DNA from: Ancistrus triradiatus
Taxonomy: Eukaryota > Chordata > Actinopteri > Siluriformes > Loricariidae
Reading direction: 5' to 3'
Length of the DNA: 64,000 nucleotides
NCBI GenBank assembly: GCA_025084515.1
Contig: JAJAGP010000178.1
Span: 248,001 to 312,000 of the forward strand
The translations under genes were made by a program, and so were the position numbers. The notes beneath the pieces were generated by a model. It saw nothing but the letters and a program-made list of their open reading frames with translations, was not told the origin of the DNA and ran no database searches. This document shows positions 52,227-58,200 of this stretch, piece after piece (positions within the stretch are counted from its first letter, which is position 1; every line of letters begins with the position of its first letter).

Positions 52227-55200
52227 GTGTGGCAATAAAAGCGTTTAGTTTGCCACTGATTGTGCAAGTTCTCCTACTTAGAAAGATGAGAGAGGTCTGA
52301 GAGAGGTCTTTTCATCATAGGTACACTTCAACTATGAGAGACAAAAAAAAATCAAAGTAATCACATTGTAGGATTTTTAAATAATTTAATTGTAAATTAT
52401 GGTGGAAAATAAGTATTTGGTCAATAACAAAAGTTCAACTTAATACTTTGTAACATAACCTTTGTTGGCAATGACAGGTCAAATATTTCCTGTAAGTCTT
52501 CACCAGCTTTGCACAAACTGTAGCTGGTATTTTGGCCCATTCCTGCATGCAGATCTCCTCTAGAGCAGTGATGTTTGGGGCTGTTGCTGGGCAAAACGGA
52601 CTTTCAACGCCCTCCACAAATTTTCTATGGGGTTGACGTCTGGAGACTGACTAGGCCACTCCAGGACCTTGAAATGCTTTTTGCGGAGCCACACCTTCGT
52701 TGCCCGAGTGGTGTGTTTGGGATCATTGTCACGCTGGAAAATCCAGCCACGCTCCATCTTCAATGCTCTCATTGACGGAAGGAGGTTTTGGCTTAAAATC
52801 TCATGATACATGGCCCCGTTCATTCTTCCCTTAACATGGATCAGTCGTCCTGTCCCCTTTGCAGAAAAACAGCCCCAAAGCATGATGTTTCCACCCCCAT
52901 GCTTCACAGTAGGTATGGTGTTCTTGGGATGCAACTCTTCTTCCTCCAAACACGATGAGTTGAGTTTTTACCAAAAAGTTCTATTTTGGTTTCATCTGAC
53001 CACATGATATTCTCCCAATCCTCTTCTGGATCATCCATATACTCTCTGGCAAACTTCAGACGGGCCTAGACATGTACTGGCTTAAGCAGGGAGACACGCC
53101 TGGCAATGCAGAATCCCTCTCAGTGTACTGTGTTACTGATGGTAGCCTTTGTTACTTTGGTCCCAGCGCTCTGCAGATCATTCATCAGGTCCCTCCGTGT
53201 AGTTCTGGGATTTTTGCACACCGTTCTCATGATCATTTTGACCCCACGGGATGAGATCTTGCATGGGGCCCCAGATCGAGGAAGAATATCAATGGTCTTG
53301 TATGGATTCCATTTTTTTACAATTGCTCCCACAGTTGATTTATTCACACCAACCTGCTTGCCTATTGTAGATTCACTCTTCCCAGCCTGGTGCAGGTCTA
53401 CAATTTTCTTCCTGGTGTCCTTCAACAGCTCTTTGGTTTCGGCCATGGTTGAGTTTGGAATCTGACTGTTTGAAGCTGTGGACAGGTGTCTTTTATACAG
53501 ATAATGAGGCCAAACAGGTAATGAGTGGAGGACAGAAGAGTTTCTTAAAGAAGAAGTTACAGGTCTGTGAGAGCCAAAAATCTTGCTTGTTTGTGGGTGA
53601 CCAATTACTCCACCATGATTTACAATTCAATTCTTTAAAAATCCTACGATGTGATTTCCTGGATTTTTTTTCCTCATATTTGAAGTGTACATATGATGAA
53701 AATTACAGACCTCTCATATTTCTAAGTAGGCTAACTTGCACAATCAGTGGCTGACTACAGTGGGGTTTTTGTATATCCCTATGATAAATCATATCAAACT
53801 GGTTTCTTGAACATGGCAATGCACTCAAATGGCCTCCACAGTCACCATATCTCAATCCAACAGAGCCCTTTTGGGATGTGGTGGAATGGGAGACTAACAT
53901 CATGGATTTGCATCAACAAATCTGCAGCAACTACATGATGCTATCATGACAATATGGACCAAAATTTCTGAGGAATGTTTACAGGACCTTGTTGAATCTA
54001 TGCCACAAAACATTAAGACAGTTCTGAAGGAAAAATTTGGTCCAGCAAGGTAAACATAATAGTGGCCAGTGAGTGTAAATGCTACAGTTATTACACTGTG
54101 TAAGCATGCTTAAAGAGAGCTGTTTCAGATTAAAGTATATACTTTTGCTATGGTTCACGAGGGTGAACCATAAGATATGAAGGGAGGACCCAAGTGCAGT
54201 AGGCTAAACCTGAAGTTAGCCAGCCAATGGGGCGAGGTGTGTGTGTGTGTGTGTGTGTGGAAATGGGACACAAACAAAAAAAAGGGGAAAAGGAACGCTG
54301 TGCTTAAAAAACAAGCGGTGGTGATTGAACACAGATCGCTGGCGTGGAAGCCAAACACGATACCATTGCGTTACATGGCCACTGGGGGAATGTGGAAGGC
54401 GAGGGTTTAAGAAGGGCAAGTGAAAGCGAAGCGCACTCAGAAAAAAGGCAATATAATAAAATGGTAATGAGGGAAATAAAGAACAGCACTGACCATGGTG
54501 CAGCACCTGCAAAATAGCGAGAGCAGGACATAATACAATATCCACTCGCTAAGTGTAAACTCACGAATATAGTGTATAAAGAAAGGCTCCGGAGAGGGAG
54601 GAAACATTTACATTTACATTTACAGCATTTATCAGACGCTCTTATCCAGAGTGACTTACAATTGATACAATCTTACAATCCAAGAAATTGTGGGTCTTGC
54701 TAAAGTACCCAACTGTAATTGAGGGCCTTGCTCAAGGACCCAACTGGGGACCTCTTGGTCCATAGTCCAGCACCTTAACCGCTAGGCTACCACAGTCCAC
54801 GCAAACAGAGACATGTGTCGCCACAGCAACCGAGCTGACGTCGCTAGGCAGGTGGAGGGCTCAAAGCATGCTGGGGGCCTTGGTCAGACACGAGATCTCT
54901 GGAGAAGCCTTGGACACAGACCACATGTTGTAAGATAAGGTCCGACGTTTCTTTGGCTGAAGGCAGCTTGGGCAGAGCAATGAATTAGCAGGCCTTTGAG
55001 AAATGGTCCATGACCAGGATGACCCTCCTACCCCTAGATGGGGTAGTACCGTGATGAAATCGAGGGAAATGTCGGACTATGGGCCTGTGGGGATGGGAAG
55101 CGGCTGAAGCCGGCCGATCCCGAGAGTTCTTGCTCCTGGTGCAGACCTCGCAGGCTGCAGCAATGCATTTGACATCTCTCGCCACCAAAAATGCCACCAG

Positions 55201-58200
55201 AGGAACTCATATGTCCTGGTTCCTCCAGGGTGGGCCACAAATGGGGAGGACTTCCCCCATTTCAGGACCTTAGCGTGGAAGCGGGCAGGAACAAACTTCC
55301 GGCCCAGAGGGCCATTCCATAGGTCGGGTTTGCTGTGCTGGGCTTCAGCTACGGCCATCTCGATCAACCATGTGAGGGCCGGGGTGCGGGGAGAACTGGT
55401 TCTTATGAGAGATCCGCCTCGGGTGGTTTCCACTATCTGGACAGGGTGTCAGGCTTGGTGTTATTAGAACCTGGCCAGTATGACAGGGTGAAGTTCAATC
55501 ACCCGAAGAATAAAGACCAGCAGGCCTGGTGGGTATTCAACTGTTTGGCCTGCTGGGTGTAGGCCAGGACAGCTTGATGGCGTCGAGAGGCGGGTGACGT
55601 CTCCCCGCTCCTTAGTCTCCCTGACCCAGAGAAACCATTCATCATCGATGTAGATGCATCCGACATAGGGTTAGGGGTCGTCCTCTCCCAAGGCACTGGG
55701 TTGGACAATGAGCTCCATCATTGTGCGTCCCTCGGGCGACAATGAAGCCCCAAAAGGTGACTGAGGGCGCATGGAACACCGACTTCTCCAGAGCTGGAGC
55801 TACTCATGGGAGTGGCTGTATATAAGAATGTCGTCAAGGTAGGAGATGACGTACTGGTTCCGGGTGTCTCACAGCATGTCTTTAATAAGTCGTTAAAAGA
55901 CAGGCGGGACATTCATGAGACCAAATGGCATGATGAGGTATTCCTAATGCCCCGTGGAGTGGACTCAGAAACAAGGTGATATAATGAAATAGTAATGAGG
56001 AAATCACAGTGCAGCGAAAGCAGGACAAAATACAATACCCACTCACTAAGTGTAAACTCACAAATATTGAGTATAAAGAGGGAGCAAACGGAGACTCATG
56101 ACGCCACAGCCACTGCGCTGACATTGCTAGGCAGGTGGAGGTCTCAAAGCGTACCATAAAGGGGCAAAGAGCCAGTCGCACCGAAATCTGAAGCTAACAA
56201 TACTAAGCTATGACCCTATCGTACCTCTGGTCTCGCAACCATACATTTACGTCTCCCTCTGCAAAGGAAGAGCATACCTTCTTTGCCTATTAAGTGAATG
56301 GTGTGATGTGGAACCATGTATAGCAACAGCCATGGGTGCAACAGTAGGCGGCGCTTTAGGATCGCCTTATATGGGCAGGTGGACAGGTGACTCTAATAAT
56401 GTTTGTTATGGGGCTTGCCGGCCCCATTGGTGCATGCGTGCTGTCTTAGTCCTCTTGTATTTACTGCGCTACTGCTGCCCTCCAGCATGGGGCTGCGGAA
56501 GTGCACGCATCCTAATAATTTTGGGATTAAACATGCCCCTCAATTCTGAAATTAATACCCATCTTTTAAAAAGTCTAACTGCAGTCATGCTGAGGCTGGT
56601 CTAAGCAAAAAATAATGTATTTTATTGTATTAACAGTTGCTTTTTACACTGATTTTGCAATATTCAAGCAATGAATAAGACCATCTATTAAAGCGCTACG
56701 GGAGAAGCTTTCCTTCCTTTTGCACTGATAGGGAACCCACACAGCACCTCTGAGTGAGGAGTTAAATGTTTTGAAGGTCGCAGTTTCTCTCATTGATCTT
56801 GCAATGTTTGTTAATTACATTGTCACTGATGTTGTGAGAGATAATTAAGCCACTATGTTTATATGCATAATTATGTGCGCTCCACATCAGTCTTTGAAAG
56901 ACAGCAGCGAGGAAAGGGGAAAAATATTTTAATTGTAAGCCGCACAATAACATGGCGGTAGAGATGCCCTAGTTACAATTAGCAAAGTGGGAAGAGGGGG
57001 GAGTAAGAAAAACAAGTCAAAAGAGAATAGTGGAGACTGTTCAACGTAACCCTCAGACATTTTACTGCTTTGTGAGATCTAAGAGCAACATAAATGGTTG
57101 AACACAAAGGTGTACCATATCTCAGAACATTATCACATATTCACGACAACATTTTATGAGTTCTATTTACTTATATGAAATAATAACACATCTAATTAAA
57201 CAACAACACAGGTGTTTGTTGGGAAACTCTTTAGTAAGCGAAACCAAGATCAGCATTTTAGGGTGGAGGAAACAGAATGAAACTGTAACAAAACTCATTA
57301 TGGTGAAAAAACCCAACATTACCACCGTTATCTAGTTTAGTTTGATTGTTGTTGCACTTTGCACACTACTGTACTGCTTTGAAAAGTCTAGAAGCATTCC
57401 TAAAGTTCAGAATATTATTAAGGCTGTAAATGCTTTTTTGCTGTTTTCTGACATTATTGCCACTTTATAGAAGCTGCCAACATCAAATTAAATTTTTGAA
57501 ATCTAACCAGTAGTGTCTCATATATCGAGAGGGGAAAGTTAACAAGCAAAAATAAATTACAGGGCTGTTTTCTTCTCTCAAAATGTAAAATACTTGGACT
57601 TGCAATGATCCACAAGTGTTCATAAATCTAGGTAACAGCCTATATGTGACACTGTTTTTCCAAGGATTTCATGTCTGAGGGTGAACTCTTTAAACTGATA
57701 GATATGCAGGCACTATTCAATATTGTCTGGTCAATATTATTCAATACTATTCAATGGTCTGGTTCTTTTTAAATATGCTAATATGTCAAAATTATCTCTT
57801 GCTTGCACTCAATTCATATCAACAGTTAATTTCAAAGTTGTTGTTGTTGAGTTTCATCATTAATACCTGCTTGTAATTTGAATATAAAATGTACTTTAAT
57901 GCTTTGGCAATATTGTACCTCCTGCAACAGTCATGCCAATAAAGGTTGAATTGAATTTAATTGAATTTAATTGAACTGAATTCAATTGAGAGAGCGAAAG
58001 AGAGATTTCAGTAACATATATATACTCTGTCGTTTGATTTTAAATAAATTAAACTGATAAATATGCTACTCTTGTAGTGGGTCTGGTACTAGCCAAGTGA
58101 AGTCACTTAGTAATTCATTTGAAATACATAGCTCCAGATTTCTCTTCCACAAATTATCTCTTAATCCTGTATGGATATGGCCCTAACAAAAGCTCAAATC

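Larger units (their letters stand above)
54420..56155 (-). mobile_element. Ty3/Gypsy-like LTR retrotransposon remnant
   Basis: Minus-strand pol fragments lie between two direct repeats. One repeat (about 55960-56155) and the other (54420-54870, split by a SINE at 54600-54797) share AAGTGTAAACTCACAAATA-like and GCTAGGCAGGTGGAGG segments, as LTRs would. Gag and protease are missing and the pol parts are full of stops. Confidence 0.65.

Noticed and set aside
54316..54385. tRNA-Gly-like sequence on the minus strand
   Set aside because: Anticodon-arm-like stem and weak B box, but acceptor and T stems do not pair properly; treated as SINE-derived.
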